A DNA stretch of 64,000 nt from Streptomyces scabiei 87.22 (GTDB lineage: Bacteria; Actinomycetota; Actinomycetes; Streptomycetales; Streptomycetaceae). Location: the NCBI RefSeq assembly GCF_000091305.1, contig NC_013929.1, forward strand, positions 2,170,001 through 2,234,000, written 5' to 3'. A model generated the notes under the pieces. It was given only the letters and a program-made list of their open reading frames with translations. It had not been told where the DNA came from and did no database searches. Shown here piece by piece: positions 28,855 to 39,957 of this stretch. Each line of letters begins with the position of its first letter. The first letter of the stretch is position 1. The position numbers and the translations under genes are program-made.

Positions 28855-29820
28855 ATGTCGACCATCACCAAGGACGGCGTCTCCAGCCCCGCCCCGGTCA
28901 AGGCCGCTCCGGCCCGGCCGCGGCGGGGGCTGCGGGGCTCCCCCACGTTCAACTTCTGGCTCTTCACCGGGCCGTTCCTGATCGGCCTGGGGATCTTCGT
29001 CTACCTGCCGATCCTGTGGAGCCTCTACCTGTCGTTCTTCGAGGCCCGCTTCACGGTCACCCCGAGCACGTTCGTCGGCGTCGACAACTACGTGACGATG
29101 CTGACCGACGAGGACTTCATAGGCTCCCTCGTCACCTTCACCGTCTTCGCCGTCTTCATCGTGCCGGTCACCTGGGCGACCTCGCTGGGGCTGGCGCTCA
29201 TGGTGAACCGGCTGCGGTTCATGCGGGCGTTCTTCAGGTCGGTGTTCTTCCTGCCCACGGCGGTCAGCTACGTCGCCGCCTCGCTGGTGTGGAAGATGTC
29301 CATCTTCAACGGTGTCCGCTTCGGTCTCGCCAACACCTTCCTGGGCCTGTTCGGCATCGACAACACCGCCTGGCTGGCCAGCCCCGACCCGCCGTGGTAC
29401 TGGCTGGTCATCCTGAGCGTCCGGCTCTGGCTGCAGGCCGGCTTCTACATGATCCTCTTCATCGCGGCCCTGCAGAACATCCCGCAGGAGCTGTACGAGG
29501 CCGCCTCGATCGACGGCGCGAAGCCCGGCTGGCAGACCTTCTGGCACATCACCCTGCCGCAGCTGCGCGCGACCTCCACGGCCGTCATCCTGCTGCTGCT
29601 CGTGGCGGCCTACCAGGCGTTCGACGAGTTCTTCAACCTGCTGTCGAAGACCACCTGGGGCAGGCCGCCCCTGGTCGAGCTGTACTACAAGGCGCTCGGT
29701 GACAGCCAGGACTACGGCGCGGGCAGCGCGGGCGCGCTGATCCTCACCGTACTGATCTGCCTGGTCACCCTGCTCCAGGGCAAGTTCATGGGATTCGGAA
29801 GGGGTGAGGAGTCCAAGTGA
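28855..29820 (+). CDS. Sugar ABC transporter permease (MalF-like)
   Basis: A 321-residue membrane protein with six helices (the first near residues 33-58) and the EAA loop AASIDGAKPGWQTFWHITLP that docks an ATPase. No ATPase gene is in the operon; a shared MsiK-type ATPase encoded elsewhere is expected in Streptomyces. Its stop overlaps the GTG start of the second permease. Confidence 0.93.
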   Translation: MSTITKDGVSSPAPVKAAPARPRRGLRGSPTFNFWLFTGPFLIGLGIFVYLPILWSLYLSFFEARFTVTPSTFVGVDNYVTMLTDEDFIGSLVTFTVFAVFIVPVTWATSLGLALMVNRLRFMRAFFRSVFFLPTAVSYVAASLVWKMSIFNGVRFGLANTFLGLFGIDNTAWLASPDPPWYWLVILSVRLWLQAGFYMILFIAALQNIPQELYEAASIDGAKPGWQTFWHITLPQLRATSTAVILLLLVAAYQAFDEFFNLLSKTTWGRPPLVELYYKALGDSQDYGAGSAGALILTVLICLVTLLQGKFMGFGRGEESK

Positions 29821-30710
29821 CCACCACCACGACACCTCCGGCGGACCGGGTGGACGTGTCGGCCAAGCCGCGTCGCGTACGCACCGGCAGTGTGATCGGC
29901 TCGACCGGGCTGTACGTCGCCACCGGCTTCGCCGCGCTCCTCTTCCTGATCCCGTTCTATCTGATCGTGCGCAACGCGCTGATGACGGACCCGGAGATCA
30001 CGGGCGAGGAATGGAAGTGGTTCCCCACCGACATCCAGTGGGGCAACATCAGCGAACCGTTCGACGACCCGTCGGTCGACTTCGCGCGCTCCCTGTGGAA
30101 CTCGGCCGTCGTCGGCGTCCTGCACACCGTCGGCACCCTGCTGGTCTGCTCGCTCGCCGGCTACGGCCTGGCCCGCATCCCGTACAAGCACGCCAACAAG
30201 ATCTTCTACGCCGTCCTCGGCACCCTGATGGTCCCGACCGCCGTGACCTTCGTGCCCAGCTTCGTGCTGGTGTCGTCCCTCGGCTGGATCGACACCTACC
30301 GGGGCCTCATCATCCCGGGCCTCTTCAGTGGTTTCACCTGCTTCCTGTTCCGGCAGTACTTCCTGGGGTTCCCCAAGGAGCTGGAGGAGGCGGCACGGGT
30401 GGACGGGCTCGGCTACATGGGCGCGTACTGGCGGGTCGTCGTACCCAACTCGCTGAACTTCTTCGCCGCGATGGCGACGATCACGTTCATCAGCGGGTGG
30501 AACTCCTTCCTGTGGCCCCTGGTCATCGGCCAGGACCCGAGCGCATGGACCGTCCAGGTCGCGCTCTCGAACTACATGACCGGCCAGACGGTGAATTTCC
30601 ACCTGATCTTCATGGCCACGGCCATATCCATCCTGCCCCTGGTGTTCGTCTTCCTCTTCCTCCAGCGCTGGCTGGTGCAGGGCATCGCGCAGACTGGGAT
30701 CAAGGGCTAG
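29817..30710 (+). CDS. Sugar ABC transporter permease (MalG-like)
   Basis: A 297-residue membrane protein with six helices and an EAA loop (EAARVDGLGYMGAYWRVVVP). The GTG start at 29817 overlaps the previous gene by 4 bases, indicating translational coupling. It pairs with the upstream permease to form the importer channel; beta-galactosidase follows after 21 bases. Confidence 0.93.
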   Translation: MTTTTTPPADRVDVSAKPRRVRTGSVIGSTGLYVATGFAALLFLIPFYLIVRNALMTDPEITGEEWKWFPTDIQWGNISEPFDDPSVDFARSLWNSAVVGVLHTVGTLLVCSLAGYGLARIPYKHANKIFYAVLGTLMVPTAVTFVPSFVLVSSLGWIDTYRGLIIPGLFSGFTCFLFRQYFLGFPKELEEAARVDGLGYMGAYWRVVVPNSLNFFAAMATITFISGWNSFLWPLVIGQDPSAWTVQVALSNYMTGQTVNFHLIFMATAISILPLVFVFLFLQRWLVQGIAQTGIKG

Positions 30711-33641
<2,931 letters not shown>

Positions 33642-33654
33642 GGCGGCGGACACA

Positions 33655-33698
33655 CGAGGAGCGGCCGACCGGCCCGCGGGCCGGTCGGCCGCTCCTCG
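33655..33698. terminator. Perfect bidirectional terminator
   Basis: A 20-bp perfect stem (CGAGGAGCGGCCGACCGGCC, 33655-33674, with 33679-33698) and a 4-base CGCG loop, between the convergent beta-galactosidase and delta-60-repeat genes. Confidence 0.93.
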
Positions 33699-33736
33699 TC
33701 CGTGTCACGACGGGCGTGGGCCCGTGACCCTGCCCG

Positions 33737-35758
33737 TCACGGGCAGCTCACGCGCGTGTCCCCGGGGTCCGTGGTGCAGGTGTCCGTTCCGGTGCCGCCG
33801 TTGGCGGTGTCGTTGGCGGAGACGCCGTCGACCGTGGTGAGGCGGTCGTTGCCCGCGTTGCCGATCAGGTTGTCGTTGCCGGGACCGCCGTTCAGTGTGT
33901 CGTTGCCTCCGGCGCCGTCGACGCGGTCGTTGCCGAAGTCGCCGTAGGCGGTGTCCGTGCCGAGTCCTGCGTCGATGGTGTCGGCGCCGCCGAGGCCGCA
34001 GATGACGTCGTTGCCGCTGGTACCGGTCAGGGTGTCGTCGCCGCTGGTGCCGATGCGGGTGCAGCCCCGGGCGTTGTTCACGGTGGTGGTGGCCGTGGCG
34101 GTGTTGTCGCCCGGGTCGGGGTCGCTCTGGGCGCCGCTCACGGTGGCGCGGCCGGTGAGCGTCCCGGTGGCCCGGGGTTCGACGACGACCGTCACCGTGG
34201 TGCTCGCGCCGGCGGCGAGGGTGCCGAGGGCGCAGGTCGCGCCGGTGGCCGAGGTGGTGCAGGTGCCCTGGCCCGGGGTGGCCGAGACGACGGTGGCGGC
34301 GGGGCCGGTCACGGTGTCGGTGAGGCCGACGCCGGTGGCCGCGGTGGTGGTGGAGGTGTTGGTGACGGTCACGGTGTGGGTGGCGCGGTCGCCGATGCTC
34401 ACCGTGCCGGTGCCGGTCCTGGTGACCGCCAGGTCGACGCCGGTGGGCGGCGGGGCGCCCTCACCGCCGAGGTAGCGGGCCAGGGCGCGCACGCCGTCGG
34501 CGTTGCTGCCGAAGGCGACGGTCCGCCCGTCGGCCTGGAGGGCGAGGCCGTACGCGCTGTCGCCGGTGCCGAAGTCGGTGGTGGTGCGCCCGCCGGTGCC
34601 GAAGCCGGTGTCAAGGGTGCCGTTCGCGTGGAAGCGGGCCAGCGCGAAGTCGCCGCCCGCGGTGCCGCCGGCCACGATCCGGTCGTCGGGCTGGACCACG
34701 AGGTCGTTCACGCCGGCGCCCGTACCGAAGTCGGTGTTCGCCACGCCCGCGGTACCGAAGCCGCTGTCGAGGCTCCCGTCGGGCTGGTAGCGCACGAGCG
34801 TGAAGCGGCCGCCGCTCCATCCCGAGGCGACGATCTTCCCGGTCGACTGCACGACGACGGCCTCGCCCCAGTTGTAGCCGCCGAGGTCCGTGGTGACCTT
34901 GCCGTCGCCGCCGCCGAAGGTGGTGTCGAGGCTGCCGTCGGCGGTGAAGCGGGCCAGGGCGAAGTCGAAGGCCGTCCGGCCGACGTCACCGATCATGACG
35001 ATCCTGCCGTCGGACTGGAGGGTCAGGTCGCGGGCGGTGGCGCCGACGTCCGGCGCGTCGGAGAGCGCGGTGGTGACCACGCCGTCCCCGCCGCCGAAGG
35101 CGGTGTCCAGGGTGCCGTCCGGCAGGTACTGGACGAGCCCGAACAGGCCCCCGGCCCGGGCGCCGGCGACGATTCTGCCGTCGGGCCGCACCGCGACCCC
35201 GGCCGCGTCCTCGGCGCCGCCGGCGAGCCCGGGGCTGACCCAGCCGTCCCCGCCGCCGAAGGTGGTGTCGAGGCTGCCGTCGGCGGTGTAGCGGGCCACC
35301 GTGAACCAGCAGCAGCCGGCGAACTCGTCGTCGGTCTCCTGGTGGCGGCCGACCACGACGATCTTGCCGTCGGGCTGTACGGCGACTCCCTGGGCCACGT
35401 CGTCGCCGCCCTCGAAGTCGGTCAGCACCTCACCGCCGGCGCCGCCGCCCGTACCGCCGAAGGAGGTGTCGGCGCTGCCGTCGGGGTGGTGCCGGAGCAC
35501 GGCGAACTCCGCGTCCTGGTCGACCGGGTCCTGTTCGAAGCCGACCGAGACGATCTTGCCGTCGGCCTGGATCGCCACGTCCCGGCCGTCGGCGGAGGAA
35601 GGGGTCGGGATGCTGACTTTTCCGCCGGTGCCGAACGTGGTGTCCAGGTCACCGGGTGCGGCGAAGGCGCCGTGGGGCACGGCGACGACACACGCGAGCG
35701 CGGTGGCCAGGACGGCCACGGCGCGCAGGGGTCCCCGTAGGGAAGCAAGGATGGACAT
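33737..35758 (-). CDS. Secreted delta-60-repeat / DUF11 / RTX-like mosaic protein
   Basis: A 673-residue exported protein. A Sec signal peptide (1-33, ending HGAFA) is followed by seven delta-60 repeats (about residues 35-430, each with a GSLDTTFG-like core), a DUF11/CARDB-like beta-sandwich (about 445-555; HTVTVTNTS) and C-terminal RTX-type nonapeptides (about 575-655; GGADTIDAG, GGNDTLNGG) that normally bind calcium. The delta-60 repeats are predicted to form a beta-propeller-like scaffold. No enzyme domain or membrane anchor is seen. It is probably a structural or adhesive exoprotein; that is inferred. Confidence 0.85.
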   Translation of the reverse strand: MSILASLRGPLRAVAVLATALACVVAVPHGAFAAPGDLDTTFGTGGKVSIPTPSSADGRDVAIQADGKIVSVGFEQDPVDQDAEFAVLRHHPDGSADTSFGGTGGGAGGEVLTDFEGGDDVAQGVAVQPDGKIVVVGRHQETDDEFAGCCWFTVARYTADGSLDTTFGGGDGWVSPGLAGGAEDAAGVAVRPDGRIVAGARAGGLFGLVQYLPDGTLDTAFGGGDGVVTTALSDAPDVGATARDLTLQSDGRIVMIGDVGRTAFDFALARFTADGSLDTTFGGGDGKVTTDLGGYNWGEAVVVQSTGKIVASGWSGGRFTLVRYQPDGSLDSGFGTAGVANTDFGTGAGVNDLVVQPDDRIVAGGTAGGDFALARFHANGTLDTGFGTGGRTTTDFGTGDSAYGLALQADGRTVAFGSNADGVRALARYLGGEGAPPPTGVDLAVTRTGTGTVSIGDRATHTVTVTNTSTTTAATGVGLTDTVTGPAATVVSATPGQGTCTTSATGATCALGTLAAGASTTVTVVVEPRATGTLTGRATVSGAQSDPDPGDNTATATTTVNNARGCTRIGTSGDDTLTGTSGNDVICGLGGADTIDAGLGTDTAYGDFGNDRVDGAGGNDTLNGGPGNDNLIGNAGNDRLTTVDGVSANDTANGGTGTDTCTTDPGDTRVSCP

Positions 35759-36193
35759 GCCGTCAGCGTCCGGACGCTCCCTCGGCTCCCGGGAGCGGCT
35801 GGCCAGCGGATCGGCTCACTGGGCCGCAGAGTTCCACCTGCCGGGTGAACGGTCCGCCGGGCGGGCCCCGCCCCCTGGCGGGACACCCCGGCCCGACCGC
35901 GCGTACGCGAACGTGCCCGGAGACCTGCCCACGGACCTGCCCACGGACCTGCCCGGGGATCTGCCCGGGGATCTGCCGGGGGGGGGATCTGTCCGTGGAC
36001 CTGCCCGGGGCCCTGGACGGTCCGTGAACCCGCCCGGGGCCCGGGACGCACGGACCGCCTCAGGACGTGACGACGTAAAGACATCTGAACTTCTCGTCCC
36101 TCACTGTTTCCCCAACTGACCTTGCGCGTCACACTGATTGGCGTCGAATCTGAGCACCGCTCAACTTCCCCACGCCTCCCCCGGAGAGCCCCC
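35759..36193. repeat. Divergent region with a 12-bp tandem repeat
   Basis: No gene is seen. Positions 35919-36013 contain about seven 12-base units of ACCTGCCCACGG drifting to ATCTGCCCGGGG, plus a run of nine or ten Gs near 35979. The array lies between the start codons of two divergent secreted-protein genes. The phosphodiesterase promoter is probably within 36090-36170, where the DNA is less GC-rich. Confidence 0.6.
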
Positions 36194-37540
36194 ATGACTT
36201 CTGCGAACCCGCCGCGCCCTCTGCGAAGACTGTTCGGCGCCTTCGCCGCCGGCGCGCTGGCCGTCACCGGTCTCGCCACCACCGGCGCGACCCCCGCCGC
36301 GGCGGCCACCAGCGGCACGTTCAACGTGCTGACGTACAACGTCGCCGGCCTCCCCGAGGGGCTGAGCTCCGGCAAGCCCGCGACGAACACGCCGCTGATC
36401 TCGCCGCGCCTCGGCGCGTACGACATCGTCAACGTGCAGGAGGACTTCAACTACCACGCGGCCCTGTACGCGGGCGACAACCACCCCTACCGCACCGCGA
36501 CCAGCGGCGGGGTGCCGTTCGGTGACGGCCTCAACACCCTCTCCGACTACGCGTTCGACGACTTCGAGCGCGTCAAGTGGAACACCTGCACCGGCACCAA
36601 CTGCCTGACCCCGAAGGGCTTCTCCCTCGCCCGGGTGCGGCTCGACGACGGTGTCTACGTCGACCTCTACAACGTGCACACCAACGCCGACGACGACGCG
36701 GCGGCCCTGGCCGCGCGCCGCGCCAACATCACCCAGCTCTCGGACTTCATCAAGGCGAACTCGGCGGGCAACGCGGTGATCGTCATGGGTGACACCAACA
36801 CCCGCTACACGCGCACCGGCGACAACATCCGCAGCATCGTCGGTGACAACGGCCTGACGGACCCCTGGGTGCAGCTGGTCAAGGGCGGGGTCGCCCCCGC
36901 GCTCGGCGCCGAACCGCTGGTCTGCCCGAAGACGGCCCCGGCCAACGACTGCGAGGTCGTCGACAAGGTCCTCTACCGGGACAGCAACGTCGTCGACCTG
37001 ACCGCGAACCGCTACAACAACGAGTGGGCGAAGTTCCTCGACTCCGCGGGCGGCAACCTCTCCGACCACTTCCCGCACACGGTCGACTTCTCCTGGAAGC
37101 TCAACCCGCGCCTGCGCGCCAGCGACTTCGCCGGCGGCCCGCACGGCACGGCGTTCAGCGACGCGGACGACCTGCCCTCGACGGTCTCGCCCCGCACCCT
37201 GACCCTGCGCGGCGCCTCGCGCCTCGACGGGGTCTCGCTCACGCACGACGGGGGCACGACGCTGACCCACGGCGGCACGGGCGGCACGGCGGCCTCCCTC
37301 ACCCTGGCCTCCGGGGAGCACCTGACCTCGGTGAAGCTGACGCAGGGCCAGAAGGACGGCCACACGCGGATCTTCTCCGCCGCCTTCGGCACGGACAAGG
37401 GCCGTACCCTCGCCTCCGGCACGGCCACCTCGGACGCCACGACCTTCACCGCTCCCGCCGGCTGGCAGATCGTCGGCTTCACGGGCCGCTCGGGCAATGA
37501 GATCGACAAGCTGGGCGTGCTGTACGCGCCGATCGGCTGA
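36194..37540 (+). CDS. Secreted endonuclease/exonuclease/phosphatase-fold phosphodiesterase with lectin-like domain
   Basis: A 448-residue protein. The signal peptide (about 1-36) is followed by an EEP domain (about 40-300) resembling bacterial neutral sphingomyelinases: NVLTYNVAGLP, NVQED (metal-binding Glu), GDTNTRY and the C-terminal SDHFPHTV catalytic Asp-His. Residues about 310-448 form a jacalin-like beta-prism region (GVSLTHDGGTTLTHGGTGG) that could bind sugar. A phospholipid or sphingomyelin substrate is plausible, nuclease activity less so. The ATG at 36194 has GGAGAG 5 bases upstream; a 24-codon extension is rejected. Confidence 0.85.
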   Translation: MTSANPPRPLRRLFGAFAAGALAVTGLATTGATPAAAATSGTFNVLTYNVAGLPEGLSSGKPATNTPLISPRLGAYDIVNVQEDFNYHAALYAGDNHPYRTATSGGVPFGDGLNTLSDYAFDDFERVKWNTCTGTNCLTPKGFSLARVRLDDGVYVDLYNVHTNADDDAAALAARRANITQLSDFIKANSAGNAVIVMGDTNTRYTRTGDNIRSIVGDNGLTDPWVQLVKGGVAPALGAEPLVCPKTAPANDCEVVDKVLYRDSNVVDLTANRYNNEWAKFLDSAGGNLSDHFPHTVDFSWKLNPRLRASDFAGGPHGTAFSDADDLPSTVSPRTLTLRGASRLDGVSLTHDGGTTLTHGGTGGTAASLTLASGEHLTSVKLTQGQKDGHTRIFSAAFGTDKGRTLASGTATSDATTFTAPAGWQIVGFTGRSGNEIDKLGVLYAPIG

Positions 37541-37694
37541 GCACCACCCGGCGCGGCGACGGTCCCCCGGTCCCACCCCCGAACAGTACGGGGCGGGGCC
37601 GGCCGGATCCCCGCCGCGCCGGGGCCGCCGTCGCCGGAGCCGGGCAGGGCGCGGGCGGGTGGGCGGCCTCAACCACATGGGGGTGCGCGGCCTT

Positions 37695-37713
37695 AACCTA
37701 GAGACCCTAGGTT
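37695..37713. promoter_or_regulatory. TetR operator (perfect inverted repeat)
   Basis: AACCTAG-AGACC-CTAGGTT, a perfect 7-bp inverted repeat with a 5-base spacer, ends 23 bases before the TetR gene's ATG. Its AT content stands out and its position fits autoregulation. Confidence 0.7.
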
Positions 37714-37736
37714 CTCGTCCCGTACAGAGGTGGCCC

Positions 37737-38333
37737 ATGCCCCGAGCCGGTCTCACGCCCGACCGCATCACCGCGGCCGCCGCCGATCTCGCCGACGAGG
37801 TCGGCTTCGAGAACGTCTCCCTGTCCGCCCTGGCCCGCCACTTCGGGGTCAAGGACGCGAGCCTGTACTCGCACGTGCGCAATCTCCAGGACCTGCGCGG
37901 CCGGATGGCCCTGCTGGCAGGCGGCGAGATGATCGACCTGATCGCGGCGGCCGTCGCCGGCCGGGCCGGCAAGGACGCGCTGGCAGCCTTCGCCGGGGCC
38001 TACCGGGAGTACGCCCTGCGCCACCCCGGCCGGTACGCGGCCACGCAGCTCCCCCTCGACCAGGCCACCGTCACCGACTCCCCCGCCCTGCGCCGCACCG
38101 CCGAGATCACCTACGGCATGCTCCGCGCGTACGGCCTCGACGAACCCGATCTCACGGACGCCGTACGGCTGCTGCGCAGCACCTTCCACGGTTTCTGCGC
38201 CCTGGAGGCCGGCGGCGGCTTCGGTGCGCCCCGCGACGTACGGAAGTCGTGGGACCGGTCCGTCGAGGCACTGCACCTGGCGCTCACGCACTGGCCCCGC
38301 GAGGACCCCGAGGGGGCCCGGACCGGGGTGTGA
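37737..38333 (+). CDS. TetR-family regulator (WHG-type C-terminal domain)
   Basis: A 198-residue regulator with an N-terminal TetR helix-turn-helix (SLSALARHFGVKDASLYSHV, residues about 28-47) and an all-helical ligand domain of the WHG type with the conserved STFHGFCALE segment. The ATG at 37737 follows GAGG by 7 bases. A strong palindromic operator lies just upstream. No divergent target gene is adjacent, so it may regulate itself and distant genes; the ligand is unknown. Confidence 0.88.
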   Translation: MPRAGLTPDRITAAAADLADEVGFENVSLSALARHFGVKDASLYSHVRNLQDLRGRMALLAGGEMIDLIAAAVAGRAGKDALAAFAGAYREYALRHPGRYAATQLPLDQATVTDSPALRRTAEITYGMLRAYGLDEPDLTDAVRLLRSTFHGFCALEAGGGFGAPRDVRKSWDRSVEALHLALTHWPREDPEGARTGV

Positions 38334-38364
38334 CCCGGACGGACGGGAAACCCGCCCGGCCGGC

Positions 38365-38964
38365 TCAGCGGACCCGGTCGTAGACCATGGCGAGCTCGCC
38401 CAGCTCGCCGGTCTCCTGGTGGGAGAGCTTCCACTTCGTGGAGGGCAGGCCGTCGTCGAACAGTCGCTGCCCGTCTCCGGCGATCTCGGGGAAGATCATG
38501 AGGTACAGCCGGTCGACCAGATCTGCCGCGAGGAGCGGCTTGATGACACTCGGGGAGCTGTTGACGAGGATGTCGCCCTCGCCGACGGCCTTGAGTTCGG
38601 CGACGACATCGGCGGCGGGGGCGTTCACCACACGGGCGTGGTCCCAGGGTGCTTCGGTCAAGGTGGTGGAGAGGACCACCTTCTCCGTGTCCACCAGCCA
38701 CTTCGCGTATCCGCGGTCGCGCGGATCGGCGTTCTCGTCCTCGGCGACACTCGGCCAGTAGCCCAGGAACCCCTCGGCGTTGATCCGGCCGAGCAGCACC
38801 GTCGTCGCGCCCTCCCAGATGCGGGTGAGCTGGCCCCGCGCGACCTCGGAGGTCACATACGGCACGAACATGCCGAAGTCGCCGGGCCCTCCGGGGCCGT
38901 GGTAACGCCCGTCGAGGGAGAGGCAGAGGTTCGCGGTCACACGGCGTCCGGTCGAGGCAGTCAT
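38365..38964 (-). CDS. DHFR/RibD-like reductase family protein
   Basis: A 199-residue protein of the RibD C-terminal/DHFR-like fold: N-terminal ANLCLSLDGRY, ATTVLLGRINAEGF and C-terminal LYLMIFPEIAGDGQRLF strands. Such proteins are predicted NAD(P)H-dependent reductases whose substrates are mostly unknown. The ATG at 38964 has AAGGAG 7 bases upstream and overlaps the stop of the ArsR-SRPBCC gene by 4 bases, so the two are co-translated and probably functionally linked. Confidence 0.87.
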   Translation of the reverse strand: MTASTGRRVTANLCLSLDGRYHGPGGPGDFGMFVPYVTSEVARGQLTRIWEGATTVLLGRINAEGFLGYWPSVAEDENADPRDRGYAKWLVDTEKVVLSTTLTEAPWDHARVVNAPAADVVAELKAVGEGDILVNSSPSVIKPLLAADLVDRLYLMIFPEIAGDGQRLFDDGLPSTKWKLSHQETGELGELAMVYDRVR

Positions 38965-39851
38965 GGCGTGCTCCTTGTGTCGGTGCGGTCGGTGCGGTCG
39001 GTGGTGTCGGTGCGGTCGGTGGTGTCGGTGTCGTGCGGGTCCGCGGCGAGGGTCGCCGCGAGCTGGTCGAGGCTCTGACCGAAGCCGATCTCGATGCCTG
39101 CGACGAAGTCGGCGGAGTCCACTGCGCTGTCGGCGATCCGCCAGTGGACGTCGAGGTCCGTGCCGGTCGCGGTGGGCCGCAGGTCGAGGGCGACGTGGGC
39201 GGTGAAGGCGAGGCCGCCGTCCGGAAGCAGGGGGGAGAGCCGGTAGGCGAGGCGCTCTCCCGGGCGGACCTCGTCGACGACTCCCTCCGCGCGCCCGGCG
39301 ACCGGGGCGGTTGCGGCGGCGTCCTCGGCCTCGCGGTACTCCTGGACGATCCGCCCGCCCTCTCGCGCCTCGAAGACGAGCTCGCTCACGCGGAGGTCGT
39401 GAGGCGTCCACCATCGGGCGAGGAGGGAGGGCTCGGTCAGGTGGCGCCACACCAGCTCGGGACGCCCCGTCAGCGACCGGCGGAAGGCGAACGAACGGCC
39501 GTCGGCCCACCCCGCCTCCTCCGCGGCGAGCCGCTCCGCGTGGAGGCCGGCCCCGTACCGGTCGTACGTCTCGCGCGGGCCCCCGGCCCGCTCCGCGGAG
39601 TCGGCGAGCCGGCCGAGCGCGGCCGCCAGCTCCCGCAGGGGACCGGGCTGCAGTGCGTAGATGCGGCGCTGCCCGGTGCGCTGGGAAGTGACGAGGCCGG
39701 CGCGCTCAAGTGTCTGCAGGTGCTTGGTCGTCTGCGGCTGACGGGCCTCGGCCAGCTCGGCGAGGACGCCGACCGGACGGGGCCGCTCGGCGAGCAGGCT
39801 CACGAGCCGCAGACGTGCCGGGTCGGCCAGTGCGGAGAGGAGTGCGTCCAT
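38961..39851 (-). CDS. ArsR-type regulator fused to an SRPBCC (AHSA1) domain
   Basis: A 296-residue fusion. Residues 1-90 are an ArsR winged helix (LSALADPARLRLVSLLAE and QPQTTKHLQTLERAGLV). Residues 115-270 form an SRPBCC/AHSA1 ligand-binding fold (RRSLTGRPELVWRHLTEPSL, LARWWTPHDLRV). The tail has Asp-Thr-Thr-Asp-Arg repeats encoded by GTGTCGGTGCGGTCG-like DNA repeats at 38978-39035. It is the first gene of a two-gene unit with the DHFR-like reductase. The fusion suggests a one-component sensor for a hydrophobic ligand; no metal-binding cysteines are seen. Confidence 0.85.
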   Translation of the reverse strand: MDALLSALADPARLRLVSLLAERPRPVGVLAELAEARQPQTTKHLQTLERAGLVTSQRTGQRRIYALQPGPLRELAAALGRLADSAERAGGPRETYDRYGAGLHAERLAAEEAGWADGRSFAFRRSLTGRPELVWRHLTEPSLLARWWTPHDLRVSELVFEAREGGRIVQEYREAEDAAATAPVAGRAEGVVDEVRPGERLAYRLSPLLPDGGLAFTAHVALDLRPTATGTDLDVHWRIADSAVDSADFVAGIEIGFGQSLDQLAATLAADPHDTDTTDRTDTTDRTDRTDTRSTP

Positions 39852-39874
39852 GGCAACGAGTATTCACCCTCACG

Positions 39875-39896
39875 CATATTCGTGTCAAGGAATATG
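39875..39896. promoter_or_regulatory. Candidate ArsR operator
   Basis: CATATTC (39875-39881) and GAATATG (39890-39896) form a perfect inverted repeat with an 8-base spacer in a local AT-rich patch 24 bases upstream of the ArsR-SRPBCC start codon (start at 39851, minus strand). A partial copy, AGTATTC, lies at 39859-39865. Autoregulation is inferred. Confidence 0.6.
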
Positions 39897-39957
39897 TTGT
39901 TGCCCGTCGGAGCGAGGACCACCGGCCGCTACGCCACCCCGTCCTGCTCGACCGCCC

